From positions 81,345,801-81,409,800 of the forward strand of contig NC_052017.1 of the NCBI RefSeq assembly GCF_015832195.1: 64,000 bases of DNA. The letters are read 5' to 3'. The position numbers and the translations under genes were made by a program. Below the pieces are notes generated by a model. That model did no database searches and had not been told where the DNA came from. It saw nothing but the letters and a program-made list of their open reading frames with translations. How positions within the stretch are numbered: the stretch's first letter is position 1; each line of letters opens with the position of its first letter. Positions 52,472 to 64,000 of this stretch are shown piece by piece. The DNA is from Motacilla alba alba. Lineage: Eukaryota > Chordata > Aves > Passeriformes > Motacillidae.

Positions 52472-55400
52472 CTTCAGAAGGGAAGGATGCCCATGTTTGA
52501 GGGAGTGTCTCCTTCCAGGTGGACACCCCCAGCCATATGTGATGTCGGCAGCTTTTCCCTCCCCTTATCTCCCCAAGATCATCTCTCTGCCTGCCTCTCC
52601 CCCAGCATCTGCAGCCACCCCAGTGTCTGGCACACAGCAGGGTGCTCACCCTGGTCACAGAGCCCACTGTGACCAGGACAAAGAATCCCACAGCCTCTGC
52701 TATAAGTCCATGCCACATATCCCCATATGCTTCCCCAAAATGTTCTCTTTTGAAATTATGGTCATTGTTATCTTGCTGCTTGTGGAAAAAAAAAAGTCTT
52801 CTGACATAATTTGCATGCAACTTTTCTGATTTGTAAATCATTAAATGTGCAAATACATATTTACAGTAGTCTATACCTCTGGTAATGTTTGAACTTATTT
52901 CTGAGGAAGCTGATCAAAAGTTCTTGAGCAATTCCCCACACAAGCTTATTAGAATTACACAGCTGTCAGTACTAGGCAGAACTGTTTATCACAAAAAATG
53001 CCTACTCTTCTAAATATGCTGCAACACAGATACTTCTGCATGCACTATCAGAGTACAGTGAAATGAAATCTAAACAGGAAACAAAGCCTTCCTTTAAGGC
53101 CAGAAATGGAAAACAAAGAGTGATAATAATTTAATTACAAGACTGAACAAATAGTGCTACATATTCCTAATGCTACTTAATTAAAGAAAAATTATTAAAC
53201 CCCAGTATTTTGGAACATTTCCCTTCCCCACTTTTTTATGCTTTGAATTGCAAAAAAGCTTAAAACTGAACGGTTGGGCAGGCCAAAGTCTGCACCCCAG
53301 CTGTGCTCCTGGGCTGAGGCTCTGGGGTTCTGGTTTTACTTGTTTCTCACTAGTAACAGAAAGCTCCTCCTGCTGGATCATGCGAGCTAGTCTCACTGCC
53401 AAATGAGCCATTCCATATAGGAAAACCCATATTACACATTTACAAAGCAGAAATGAGTACAAGACCATCAATGTTAAGAGAAAACCAAGCAAAGCTAAGC
53501 ACAGCCAAGTGCAAAGCCACGGGTCTCATTCATGTAGCTCAGTAATTATGACAATTAGCCACTAATGCTGTAGAAAGAAACTTAAAATATTTTAACTTTT
53601 CAAGGTGAAATGTTCTATCAGTGTGACCTTCTTTGTCCAGAAACTGAAATGAGCTATTAAAACAAGCAAAAGTCAAACTGATTTTCAAATTTTCCTTTTG
53701 AACTTAGTAAATAAGGAAATGAAATTCCAATAAAAATTTCACTGTTTACAAAACTAAATCTGTTTGATTACATCAATAATAAACCAGGAAAATAATTTCA
53801 AACTTTTTTTTGAATGTCATTGTTCTCATTGTTCTTTTAAATGCTTTCCTTGGAAAACCTAATATGTGCTGCTTTAAGCACTTCCTTTGGACAAACAAGT
53901 AGGTCCACTGACCTTAGAAATTAAACACTTCACACCTCCTGATGTGTCATTAATTCCATCCTCTGAGGAGGTTATGGAAAAATAATAATTAATGTACTAC
54001 CAGAAAACTGTCTCAGATTTCAGCCCATTTCCTTAGCTACCAATTGATGTCTTAGTTACTTTCCTTTTATTAAATGTGTAAATCAATGGTCATTATTTTT
54101 TAATTGGGATAGTAAATAGCTTTTTGATTTAAAGTGTCCACCTTAAATCTGGACCCACATCTCCACTCAATAAAAATATGATCTTGAAATGCTAGCCTAT
54201 ATGTCAAACAAAGACCTGAAACAGATTTTGCTTTTATTGAAAGGATTCTTCTTTTAATTCTCCACCATAAAACCTAATTTTTTTTACAACAATGTTCAAA
54301 TCACTTAAGATCTGCCCTTTGAGTCACAAATTTTTACTTTACAGCCCTTGAAATCTTAAAGAAAGTTGGTTTTGCCTCTGCAGAATTAATGTAAGGCAGC
54401 AATGCTAGAAATGTAGCTGAAATTCCCTAGGAACAGTAAATTCAGCTCTGCAGCATTCTCTCTGCTATCCCTTTCTCAATACTCTTCTCCTTTATTTATT
54501 TCTTTATTTTTGGATTTGTGAGGCAAGGGTAAACAAAGGCACAACATGTTCTCAGAACACCAGGTCATTTGAAACAATTAAAAATACTCCCAGCAAAAGC
54601 CACATTGCAGGATGATTAGTTACCAGCAGCACGTAATGCAGTTCCTTTCCTGTTCTCATTTAAACTGTTTAACAGTAACTCACTTCTTCAATGCTTGTTT
54701 AAGACAGTGTCACAGTGTCCAGTTGGTTAAATGTGGCTTTGAATTGAGCAGCTAGCTGTACTGCTCAAACAAACTCAAACATCTTTTTCCCTTTCTTGTC
54801 TTTCTCCAGGATCCCATTTACTAGAAAAACAGAGAGAATGAGAATGGTGACAAGAATACACTGCTATAGCATTTCTAGTCTATTTTGTCTTCTCTCTGAC
54901 ATACTTCCCTGTTCAAAAAAGCCAGCAAGCCTAAATAATACCAGAAGCCCTATGAAAACCTGTGGTTGAAGCTGTGCAGAAAAAAAAAAAAAAACACCTC
55001 CTACTAAGTGCAAGACTGGAGAGATAAAGAACCTTAAAGAGTTAACAAAGAAGAAGCCAGAAGGAGGGGAGCTAAATACCCTTGAGGGTCATCCCTCCAC
55101 TTTCATGAATGTGATAATTTTCTTTCCTGAGGGCGAATAAGAGCAGCAGCATCCCAATGCTGCCAGTTCAGTGGTGTATTTGCATTTCAGCAGCAGTGAA
55201 ATTCACCTCCCTGAGTCCTCAGTCCTTGTGGTCCATAGCATATCCATAGCATATCCCCAAGCTAAAGTATGCAAGGAAAACTAGCAGACAACCTCCCAAG
55301 ACTCCCCTTTCAGGGAAGTCATTTTGTGAGGGCTGCAAGAATATTTTAGTGCTGAAAGAAGACACTACTCATGGGAGTGAAAAGGATCCCCCGGACAATC

Positions 55401-55798
55401 CAATTGTTCTTATTTGCGCTGACTTTGTGAGTGCTGCCATTACTGACACCAGCACAGCTGGTGCTTCTTCTGATACTGATATGCAAGAAGAATCAAGTTG
55501 TACAAGTCTGGTAAAACACTTTCTTAAGAGAAGTATCAAGGTATTGCAGTAGTCCTAGATGTTAAGGAAATGTCACTGTAATTGTCCGCAAAAGAAGATT
55601 GCTAATGCAAAATTCCACTGCTCCTCCATTCTCAGACTGCTGCCTTATATATATATCTTCCAGGTATAAGGAGGTAGGATGCAGCATTCAGAAATGCTCA
55701 TTCTGCCAGCAAGTTCCCTAAGATCAAATTCATTCCAGTGCAAATATTCCTCTTACTCCACTCCTGAGAGAAGGTCTTATCTAGAATTTAGGGCAACC

Positions 55799-55825
<27 letters not shown>
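55799..55825. repeat. Poly-A tract (A27)
   Basis: Twenty-seven consecutive A followed by GAACAAAACAAAACAAATC. It could be a retroposon tail, but no source element is recognised upstream. Confidence 0.95.
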
Positions 55826-55829
<4 letters not shown>

Positions 55830-58800
55830 AAAACAAAACAAATCAAAACCACCAAGAACTTAAGTGTGCTAATTTGTTTTTGAAGACAAATCACTAACTC
55901 ACTAACTACCACAGACTAATTTGGTTTGACAGTTTGACAGGCTGCATGGCACCATCTTCTCTTTTTGATGCAATTCTCTATGTTTTGTACTGTTTTGTGG
56001 AAGGTGGGAAATAGATAAACAATGCTATGGCATAGTAGGATTTCTCTTTTGCAGCGTTTGGAATTCAACAGGGTCTTTCATCCATCCCACAGTTTTCCCT
56101 GTGTGTGGCAGTACAGCAGCACTAGTATTGTGTAGTAAGGTTGTCCTCTGAAAAAAAGACTTCTTGAAGAGGGTGAAACATGATTTAGAAGGGAAAATGG
56201 TCCCAGATGGTTTTTGGAAGGCATTTTTTCTCATGAAAAGACCAGGCTCTTTTTGCACATCACGATTACTTCTCAAACTTTCCATTTCCAAGCACATTAT
56301 TGAAATCCTTGCATCTTGAGGCTCAGGTCTGTTCACGCAAATCTTTCTGCTGCCAAACCAAAGATACACTTTATCCCTTATTGCTGTACTGTTTGCCAAG
56401 CAGTTCACAACAAAACCAAACAAAACAAAATAAACAAACAAACAAAAAAGGAAAACGAAGACCAACCAACCAGAATTTTCAGACTGGCTTTGCTTCAGAA
56501 AAAAGAAGCTACCTTCCCCCCAATATCTCCTTTACTTCTCATATGAAGATTATACCCTGTATTATCGTAGCTCTTCTGTCTGCACTCATTAAGGCCAGAA
56601 ATTTATTCCTCTCAGGTGATAGCTAGGATTGTCTGATGCTAGAGTCTATGAGTCTTTTACTGAGAATCAATATAAACACACAAAAATTTTAAACAATTAC
56701 ATTCTCTCTCCTCCTTCTAAATTTGCCTTTTACTTCATTGATTTACCTGTAAAGAAACCTGCATCTCCTTTGCACTTGTCTTTCATATTTCTTCCCATCA
56801 TTGTGAATGTTCCAAATCATGAGTGTTATTTTCCCTTTCAGGTGCTATCTCCTACTGAAGGAAAGCAGCATCTCCCTACTTCTGAAAGTGACTTCTCAGT
56901 TTACAGTGTGAACTGTGAAGACAGAGCTCGAGCAGCCCATCTGGAAAAACAGCAGTGGGCATGCATGACATACACCTGTGTGAAAATTGCTGTGCTGGGT
57001 GGAAAAGATGGGATCCTAGAGCTGTCATACCCTACCTAGGAAGATAAACCCATTCTTCCTGGTAGAACACACTGCAATTCCCCTCTTCCTCACGTGCCTG
57101 AGTCTCCTTCCACAGGAAATGGCAATGTGGAAAGAACAATGTGCACCCAGGTCTCATCAAAACCTGCCATTTGGCCAGGGTTCACTTGTGGGTATCAGAC
57201 CTACAAGATGTACCACAGAGTAAATAAGACAGTCTCTCAAACATAAGCAATATTTGCTGATTTGCTTTCTCTGTCTCTCTTGCTGCCTCTTGCTCTTGCT
57301 CTCCTTCTCTAAGGCTTTCTTCTAGCTCAAGAACAGAATCAGCAAAAAACATTTAGGAAATTGTTAGGCAACACCGCAATCGCCAGTCATTTGTCAGAAA
57401 CAGGGAAAAAGCCTCAAAAGAGCCTTTAACAATCTGAACTATATAACACTGCTAACCTGCTGATGGACTTGACCTGTTGTCAAAATGAAACTGTTAGACT
57501 TCTCAAAGACAAAACTAAAAAGTTTATGAAATGTTTCAAACATGGGAGGGCCCTGGAGGCCACATAGGATGGGAAAGGTTTGAAGAAACATAGAGAAAGT
57601 TGATAGCTCATTTCTGAGGCAGATCATCCACAGTTAGCACACCTGCAGTCAGCCATACCAGCTGGCCAAGAACATCCATGAGGAGTAGTATTACTCTTAA
57701 GTACCCCACAGACCACACAGAAGATATTACTTCAACTCACTCAGGCTTAATCATATAAAACCTCCTACTTAAGCTCTTTGCAGCAGTAAAAACACCAGTT
57801 ACAAACTAGTTCTCCCCTTACCTACGAAAGACAGCTGTTCATCAAGACTACCAATTTATTCCACTAAAGACAGGGAAAACATTAAATCCACACCCACTGA
57901 AAATATTAAAAGTAATATTTTCAACACAATTAAAGAAATTACATCCTTAAGATCAACACGGTACAGATACCAGCTTCGCTTCTGCTGCCCTTCCATTACG
58001 GATGTCAGTTGTGATCCCATTTCTCAGGAGGACTGATGCCATGTAGCACTTATTTTTCAACACTAACAAAAAGTAACAAAAATCTGTAACACAAAAATCA
58101 GTCTTCTTCTAAGTAGAAGACAAACAAAGCTCAATGCTTGGTCTGATTCACATTTATGCAATCAGGTAAAAAGGACTGTTTTCTGTTAAGTAGTCCATCT
58201 TGAAATGACTCATGAACAGCAGGGAACACCAGGTTATCTCTTATTCCTGATGCTAGCCTGCAAATGAATGAAAAAACTATAAATTTATATATAAAATTTC
58301 ATGGGTATATTCTCTTTAGAAGCCATATTTTGAAAGATAATTGTTTTGAAATGAGAAACCTCCTTCATAGGCTTTCCTAGAAAAACAGGAAGATCTGTTG
58401 CTTTTCTGAAAGCTCCCAGAAATCTCTAGTCTACAGGCAATATATTTAGAGGGATGGTTTATCTCACAAAGCCATTATTCACCTATTGGCAATTGCAGAG
58501 ACCAAATTCACTCCCAACTGTTCAACATCCCCTAGCAACTTCAGGACTGGATTACATATGGTAAAAAACAGTGAGATCATATCTTACAATTTTAAACTCT
58601 GTTCAACCCATTTTTTGGGTTTTGGAAAGACCTATGTACAACCCTTTTCTACACTATTATACAGGGATTAAAAGCCATGCTGATTATACATAAACTTGAA
58701 CAAGATGAGGCATGGCAGTATTTGTCCAGAAGAAAACCACACGCATAACATTTCTGCATACTGACAATATGAGAGTTTTGGGGAAAAATTAGCAATTATC

Positions 58801-61800
58801 AATCACTCAGATGGAAATAAATTATGTTACTGAATTATTCATAAAGAGCTCTAAAATAGTTTCCTCATCACTCCTGGTTGAGTTTTTCTTCCCTCAGTGT
58901 CCTCTAGATTTAAATCAATATATACCAGCAACAGAGTCAGTCTTATCCAGGCAAGTACCAAGCACTAACACAGTTCTCTCTGTTTATTTTGCTGTCTGGA
59001 CTGCTGCTGCCCATGGTGAATGAAAAGATGCCTGTCTCCCATAAATGTTTGCTGTTGGCACAACTTCTTTCACTGACCCTGTTTCCAAGACTAATGACTT
59101 TCATTTCTAGTTCAGCACTTTCCAGTATGGTATTCACTCAACAAAGCTACAGCAGTATATCAGTCTAAATACACTTGGTGTCTGGCCTTCAGTGCTCATG
59201 CAACATTAATTTAAATACGAGGTAAAATATTTACTTCTAAGTCAGTCGTATTTTACACTGGTCTTTTGTTACAGAGGAATTCAGTCCTTAGTGGGTTGGG
59301 GTTTGCAAGACAGGGTAGGCTGCCATCTTAGGAGAGATTTAGTCTCTCAGTTTCATGAAAGAACATACATAAATTCAGGTAAATCAATGACCCATATGAT
59401 TTCTCCACACAATTCAAGTCTCTGAATGCCTCACAGAAGTGCCTAGGAACAACTCTATTTTAAGTCTGGCATTCTCAAATCAGCTTCAAATGGTGTCTGC
59501 AGTCCTGTTTTCCTCTAAAAGCTGATATTTAAAATCAGACAGAAATGTCAGACAGAACAATTGTTTAACCTTCAGACTTACTGGCAGGTTTTGGTTGCTT
59601 TCTCTCACATTTTTTTTTAAGATACAATTCAGATATTGAATAAATCATTCTTTGGCAGTCCTGATTTTCACTACTGACCAAGTCATCAGCAAGAAAACGT
59701 CACCTGTTCTGTGAAAATAGGAAACTCAATACATCACATCATACAAATAATGTTTTCTGAATGGTTGGGTTTGGTATGTATCATTAGCTAAAATGAGCAA
59801 GCAGATGCACAGATAGAAGTTATACCCGTAAAACATGTTACATTACAGTGACGTGTACGTGCTGCTCACACAGACATAACTGGGCTGTGCAAGGGAGCAG
59901 CTACAGAGGACAAACCTAGAAACAGCAAAAGAAGAGACCAAGCTGGTTCTCATTCAGTGTCATAATTTCTGGCTTGTTGAGGGTTGGTGTTCATTTTCTC
60001 TGAAAATAAACACTATTGAATCGTTCGTGATGAACTTTAGAACCAATGTATGATTTAATTCTGATGAATTCTGTGATGTAGCTTTTGCTTAAAAACTGTA
60101 AAACAGAAATCTCTCTCTGGCACGAGGCTTCCAGTAGAATTGAGTAGCTAAAGGGCAATTGCAAATCCTCAACTTTTGATGTCACCTCAAGCAACAGTTA
60201 TCATGATAAGGGGAACCAAGAATTCCTCCAATGTCCTAAGATAAAAATGCAGAATGGAATATCCCTAAGCAAAGAAAACAGGCTGGGGATATTAAAGATA
60301 TGTGGCATTAGACAAAAGATAACTTTGACTCTTTTGACAACTTTCCAGATATCTAGCAACTATCTAGACATCATACATCTAGATAGATAGTTAGATATTT
60401 TGAATTTGACAAAATGCAGTTGCACCTGAAAGAGGTTGTAAGGAATTGGGACAAAATGATGGGAAGATGTGATGCTAATCCATCAGGCTTGTAGTCACAG
60501 AGGCAGCACCAAACACAACTGGGAAATACAGAAAAAGCAATATCCTTCACTATATGAGACACTACATGAGCTTATGGACAGAAGAAAATTCCGTGACACA
60601 CAGAGTACTCCCTGTGTTTCAGATTGATAGCTATTTTAGAATTACTGAAAGTTCTGATATATTTCTTTTTCTTACACTATTTGTAATTTTTTTTTAAAGG
60701 GACACTATACACTTTAAAGTTGCACAGAACGAGGCCAGGTGTATGCACCCCAATATGAATACAGCTACGAAACCAAAACATGAGTGCTCACTCCTAATTT
60801 TCCATCAGCTGTACTCCCGACAAATCCAGAACAAGTGTTTCCAAACAGCAAATGGCACATAAACATTCCAGGATCCTAGAGGTGCTGCTGCTGCTGCCAG
60901 ATGAAGCATTCAAGCAGGACTGCTTTATAAACCCTGATCCAGAGCTGTTTAAACTCTTTTCTATAAGCTACAAATAGACACTCAGACTGAAACATCAACT
61001 GCTTTCCTCCTGCACCTTCTGACCCTGTCATTTCTGTATCAATTCAGCCAATGTTACATAAGGCAGCACAACAGAAAGATTCTCTCCTAAGCATTAATTC
61101 TTTCATATGGGTAAATCAATGAAACAGACATAACTGAAAAACATGTGAAATTAATTATTCTAGTCTGCATAACTATTAGGATGTTTCCAGATTGATTCCT
61201 GATGTGCTATCTTGATAGTAGTTCCTGGAGTGGATTTAGATTGCTTCAGTGATGAAAATGAGAATTCAGAAGTACTCAAATGAACATTTAGAAACAGTGA
61301 AGCGGGGGACAGTGGGTGGAGGAAGATGTGAATATGTGCCTGCTTCATCCCATTTATCCTGCAGTGCTGGTGTAGCTCTTTGAAGTGTCAGTATGGGGGA
61401 AGAAACTGCATTACCCAAATACCATTTACATAATCATTTGCTTCGTATCTAAAGAAGACATTTCTCTCTGTTGTTACTTTAACTTGTTCCTTGTAATCAT
61501 ACACCTCTGACAATAAACACAAAATTTGTGTTCATTTCCTCCATCACTCCTACTTCAAAAAAAAGATCACCTCTAGCAGAGCAAGTATTACCTTTACATT
61601 GCACTGAGAGAAAAACTGTACATCAATTGGCAATTCATTATTTTGCTTCCATCTGAATCCCTTCCCTGCCCTTGAGAAGAGAGAAATCTCTAACTCGTAT
61701 TTACAGTTCTGAAGCTTCAGAGAGGGAGAGATGCTCAGAGGCATCTGACAGGAGCAGTGGGTTTGCCATCTGCTCCTAACCTGTGTGTATTATTCCATGC

Positions 61801-62044
61801 ATCAGGTTACTTCTCTGTTTTTTATCATATCTATCCACTGTCACATGATGGCAGATAAACAAATTGAGTGCTTCCATACTGAGCAGGGATTTGATATTAT
61901 CCTTACATTCACCAATACTATAATGGAGATTTCGTGGCTTTTTTAGGTGTTAATGTCATAGCTTGGATTCTTTGAGGGAAACCTTCAATACAACCATTAC
62001 AAGGTAGAATTACCTTCTGTGGGTTGTTGCACATGTTGCACATT

Positions 62045-62102
62045 CTGAGCATTTCACCAACTAGCAGTTGGTGAGCTAACTGAGCATTTCTCCACTAGCA
62101 GT
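62045..62102. repeat. Imperfect 35-bp tandem duplication containing a hairpin
   Basis: CTGAGCATTTCACCAACTAG (from 62045) recurs as CTGAGCATTTCTCCACTAG (from 62080). The first copy contains a perfect 9-bp inverted repeat, TCACCAACT and AGTTGGTGA, around a 3-base loop (62054-62074). Confidence 0.85.
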
Positions 62103-62555
62103 GAGAACTGATAGTGCTGGTGAGAGACACAGAAAAAACAGTCCCAGAAACGTGTGTTTTTCTCCCACTGTAATATCTTTAGATTGAACAGCTGTTGCTA
62201 TTTTAAGATTTCCTCTGCTAGGAAGTACAAACACCAGGATCCCCATTTCTGCTCTCTGCCATGCCCTGCAGGCCCTTCCCCAAAAAGCCCCCAGGTCACC
62301 ATGCAGAGCAGCTGGCAGCCCTCAGCACTCCCATGAGCCAGCACTGAGTAAACCCAAACACCCCTCAGCCACTCGGGGCTCGTGCTGCCTGGACAAAGGG
62401 GCAAAGAAGAGAAGAACAGGTCTGTCTGCAGTGATTGCAGCCAAACTCCACCTCCACATATTTTCATTCAACAAAGGTACCCCATTTCTTAGATCAGATA
62501 ATTTGAATATTGCTGGTCTTCCTTTTCTCATGGCACTGATAGCACAGGAGCTCAT

Positions 62556-62868
62556 TATCACAGAGCTGTTTTGGTTGGAAAAGACTTTCAGTTTGACTCT
62601 TCAAGTCAAACCATTAGCCCAGTATGCTTAAGTCCACCACTAAACCATGTCTCAAAGTGCCACATCTACATGTCTTTCAAATGCCTCCACGGATGGTGAT
62701 TCCATCACATCCCTCAAAAGCCTGTTCCAGTGCTATTGCTGAAGAAATGTTTCCTAATATCCAACCTAACTCCCCCTTGTGCCACTTGAGGCCATTTCCT
62801 CTCTTGACCCACCACTTGTTACTTGGAAGAAGAGACTGACCCCCACCTCGTCTCAACCTCCTTTGACC
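62556..62868 (-). mobile_element. CR1 LINE, 3' end fragment, minus strand
   Basis: The plus strand reads TTTTGGTTGGAAAAGACTTT, AAGTCCACCACTAAACCATG, TCTCAAAGTGCCACATCTAC, CCTGTTCCAGTGC, TTTCCTAATATCCAACCTAA, CTTGTTACTTGGAAGAAGAG, ACTGACCCCCACCTC and CAACCTCCTTTGACC. This is a continuous reverse-complement match to the last ~310 bases of CR1 and is relatively well preserved. Confidence 0.95.
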
Positions 62869-64000
62869 TAAAACCAATTGCATTCCTCCCATCCACTTTG
62901 TCTCACACCCCTACGGATCTCAGCTGTCCTCCAGCCAACCATCTGCACAGGTGTGCATCAGACAAGCCACTGTGTTACCCAGTGTGTCGACTGCTATGTC
63001 CTGCTACTGAAGGTGAGCAATCACACCTGTGATAACCTGATCCAAATGGGAACGCTCCAATTTCTTTGTTGTCTCTTCTCCCAGACTATTTGATTACTTC
63101 AGACAATTCCAGGAACACATCTCTGATGCAGCTGCAAAGGCTTATCCAGCTGGAAGAGCTGCCTGAGCTGGCTCCTGACTAGTGGACTGGCAGGCAAACA
63201 GTGGCAATATCAGTTGTACAACACCACTGCCAGTTTGTCAGCACCACCCAAATGCCTCCAGCACCACAGGGTCCTTCCTCAGCCTGTTTCACACCACCTC
63301 CACATGATCTTTGCCACTTCATCCTTTCTCCAGGCTTGCCACCTTGCATGCTCCCCCAGGAAATCAACACCTGGCAGGAACACTCTCTCCACAGCATTAC
63401 CTTGATCCACTTTGAAGCGTTCCTTGGAGGTTTGATATTGCTATTGAACTGCAATAAAGCAGGATGTTGCCAAAACGCCACTGCGACAAGCAATCGATTC
63501 TGCTTCGCAAGGGCTCCCTGAAAAATCTGAGATGTAAATGCTTCTGAAGGCCACTAATCCAAAAACATGATCCATCAAGGAATTTTCAGTACTTCAACTA
63601 AAATTATAGCTGCTGTTATAAGTACCTGAATTTGTTAAAACTTCCCTTTTGACTATCAATATAGACAAAAACAATACTTTTTAGCCATAAAACTCCTTCT
63701 TTTACCCAAACATACAGAAGATGCTAGATAATGTAATTACCTATTGCATGTTACCTGAATAAGGGCAGTATTCCAGAGAAAAAAGAAAATAATTTCCTCA
63801 GCTTCATAATCTGCAAGTGGTAAATTGATTCTCACATCAAAACACCTCAAGTGGGCAGCTGAAATACTAAGCACAGAATTTGAGAGTTTCAGGCTTCTGA
63901 GACCAAGGGGGTTTTGTGTCCCCTTACTGTTTTTAAAGGGCAGAAACAAAAATATGAATAAATATAACTTTTTTTTTTTAATTTTCAATAGAGCATACAA
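62869..64000. other. Intronic sequence without recognised genes
   Basis: A GC-richer part (62880-63500) has overlapping open frames on both strands that I cannot link to any protein. It could be further decayed repeat. The window ends in a T-rich stretch at 63969-63979. Confidence 0.45.

Larger units (their letters stand above)
52472..62555. other. Intronic sequence with simple repeats
   Basis: No gene is seen. It includes A15 at 54980-54994, an 11-base direct duplication TCCATAGCATA at 55232-55253, A27 at 55799-55825, CAAA-type repeats at 56408-56450, a pyrimidine-rich stretch at 57262-57310, a short duplication with a hairpin at 62045-62102, and a GC-richer patch at 62225-62420. The minus-strand frame at 56465-56025 (146 codons) is unconvincing. 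Confidence 0.5.
33801..64000 (-). other. ADCY2: ADCY2 intron upstream of the exon (probably intron 2), incomplete
   Basis: Everything from the acceptor to the window's right edge is non-coding in gene orientation. I looked on the minus strand for the preceding ADCY2 exon, which should end in a Phe-Gly-Gly...Trp-Asp-Gln stretch, and did not see it, so this intron exceeds 30 kb. It contains CR1 pieces at 35806-35936, 39360-39716, 42590-42865, 46255-46325, 52216-52471 and 62556-62868, plus simple repeats. The search was by eye, so a short diverged exon could have been missed. Confidence 0.8.

Noticed and set aside
52341..52841. 166-codon minus-strand open frame
   Set aside because: It starts in plain intron and runs antisense into the plus-strand CR1 3' end. 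No family resemblance.
53181..53492. Minus-strand frame starting with a hydrophobic segment, considered as an ADCY2 or other membrane exon
   Set aside because: It does not match any ADCY2 segment and lacks convincing flanking splice sites.
60364..60395. Inverted and direct TAGATAG-type repeats
   Set aside because: Explained by a short impure GATA-type simple repeat.
1..64000. Bacterial-style systems, CRISPR arrays, operons
   Set aside because: The sequence is intronic vertebrate DNA with no regularly spaced repeats, operon-like gene clusters or bacterial gene signals.

Overview
The window is vertebrate nuclear DNA, almost certainly from a bird. It is AT-rich and gene-poor. It carries many fragments of CR1-type LINEs, the dominant avian retroposon, in both orientations, and one well-preserved solo retroviral LTR. 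Recognition rests on remembered family consensus patterns; no database was searched.

The only host coding sequence I can support is one 162-bp exon on the minus strand at 33639-33800. Its 54-residue translation matches adenylate cyclase type 2 (ADCY2) nearly throughout, covering two transmembrane helices of the first six-helix membrane cassette. It is flanked by a strong polypyrimidine/AG acceptor and a GTAGGT donor, both in phase 0. The rest of the window is then intronic: 33801-64000 is the intron upstream in gene orientation (probably intron 2) and 1-33638 the intron downstream (probably intron 3). Neither intron is complete. I saw no other ADCY2 exon, which fits the very large introns this gene has at this point in mammals.

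Layout: 1-5925 unique AT-rich; 5926-6282 CR1 (-); 10166-10841 solo LTR (+) with a 6-bp target duplication; 11530-11905 decayed CR1 reverse-transcriptase segment (+) followed by an unexplained GC-richer block to about 12290; 16600-16883 GC-rich block ending in A19; 20256-20935 two CR1 pieces in opposite orientation; 22030-22845 possible minus-strand LTR remnant; 26098-26225 CR1 (-); 30590-31180 broken coding-like sequence, then CR1 (+) at 31345-31520; 33639-33800 the exon; 35806-35936 CR1 (+); 36950-39260 transcript-like sequence of uncertain nature; 39360-39716 ancient CR1/L3-like (+); 42590-42865 CR1 (-); 46255-46325 CR1 (-); 52216-52471 CR1 (+); 62556-62868 CR1 (-).

I found no RNA gene, CRISPR array, DNA transposon with recognisable ends, or new multi-gene system. 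The items most worth checking are the divergent extracellular loop of the ADCY2 exon, the intact solo LTR as a datable insertion, the unidentified coding-like relic at 30.6-31.2 kb, and two perfect inverted repeats (9302-9334 and 44974-44995).
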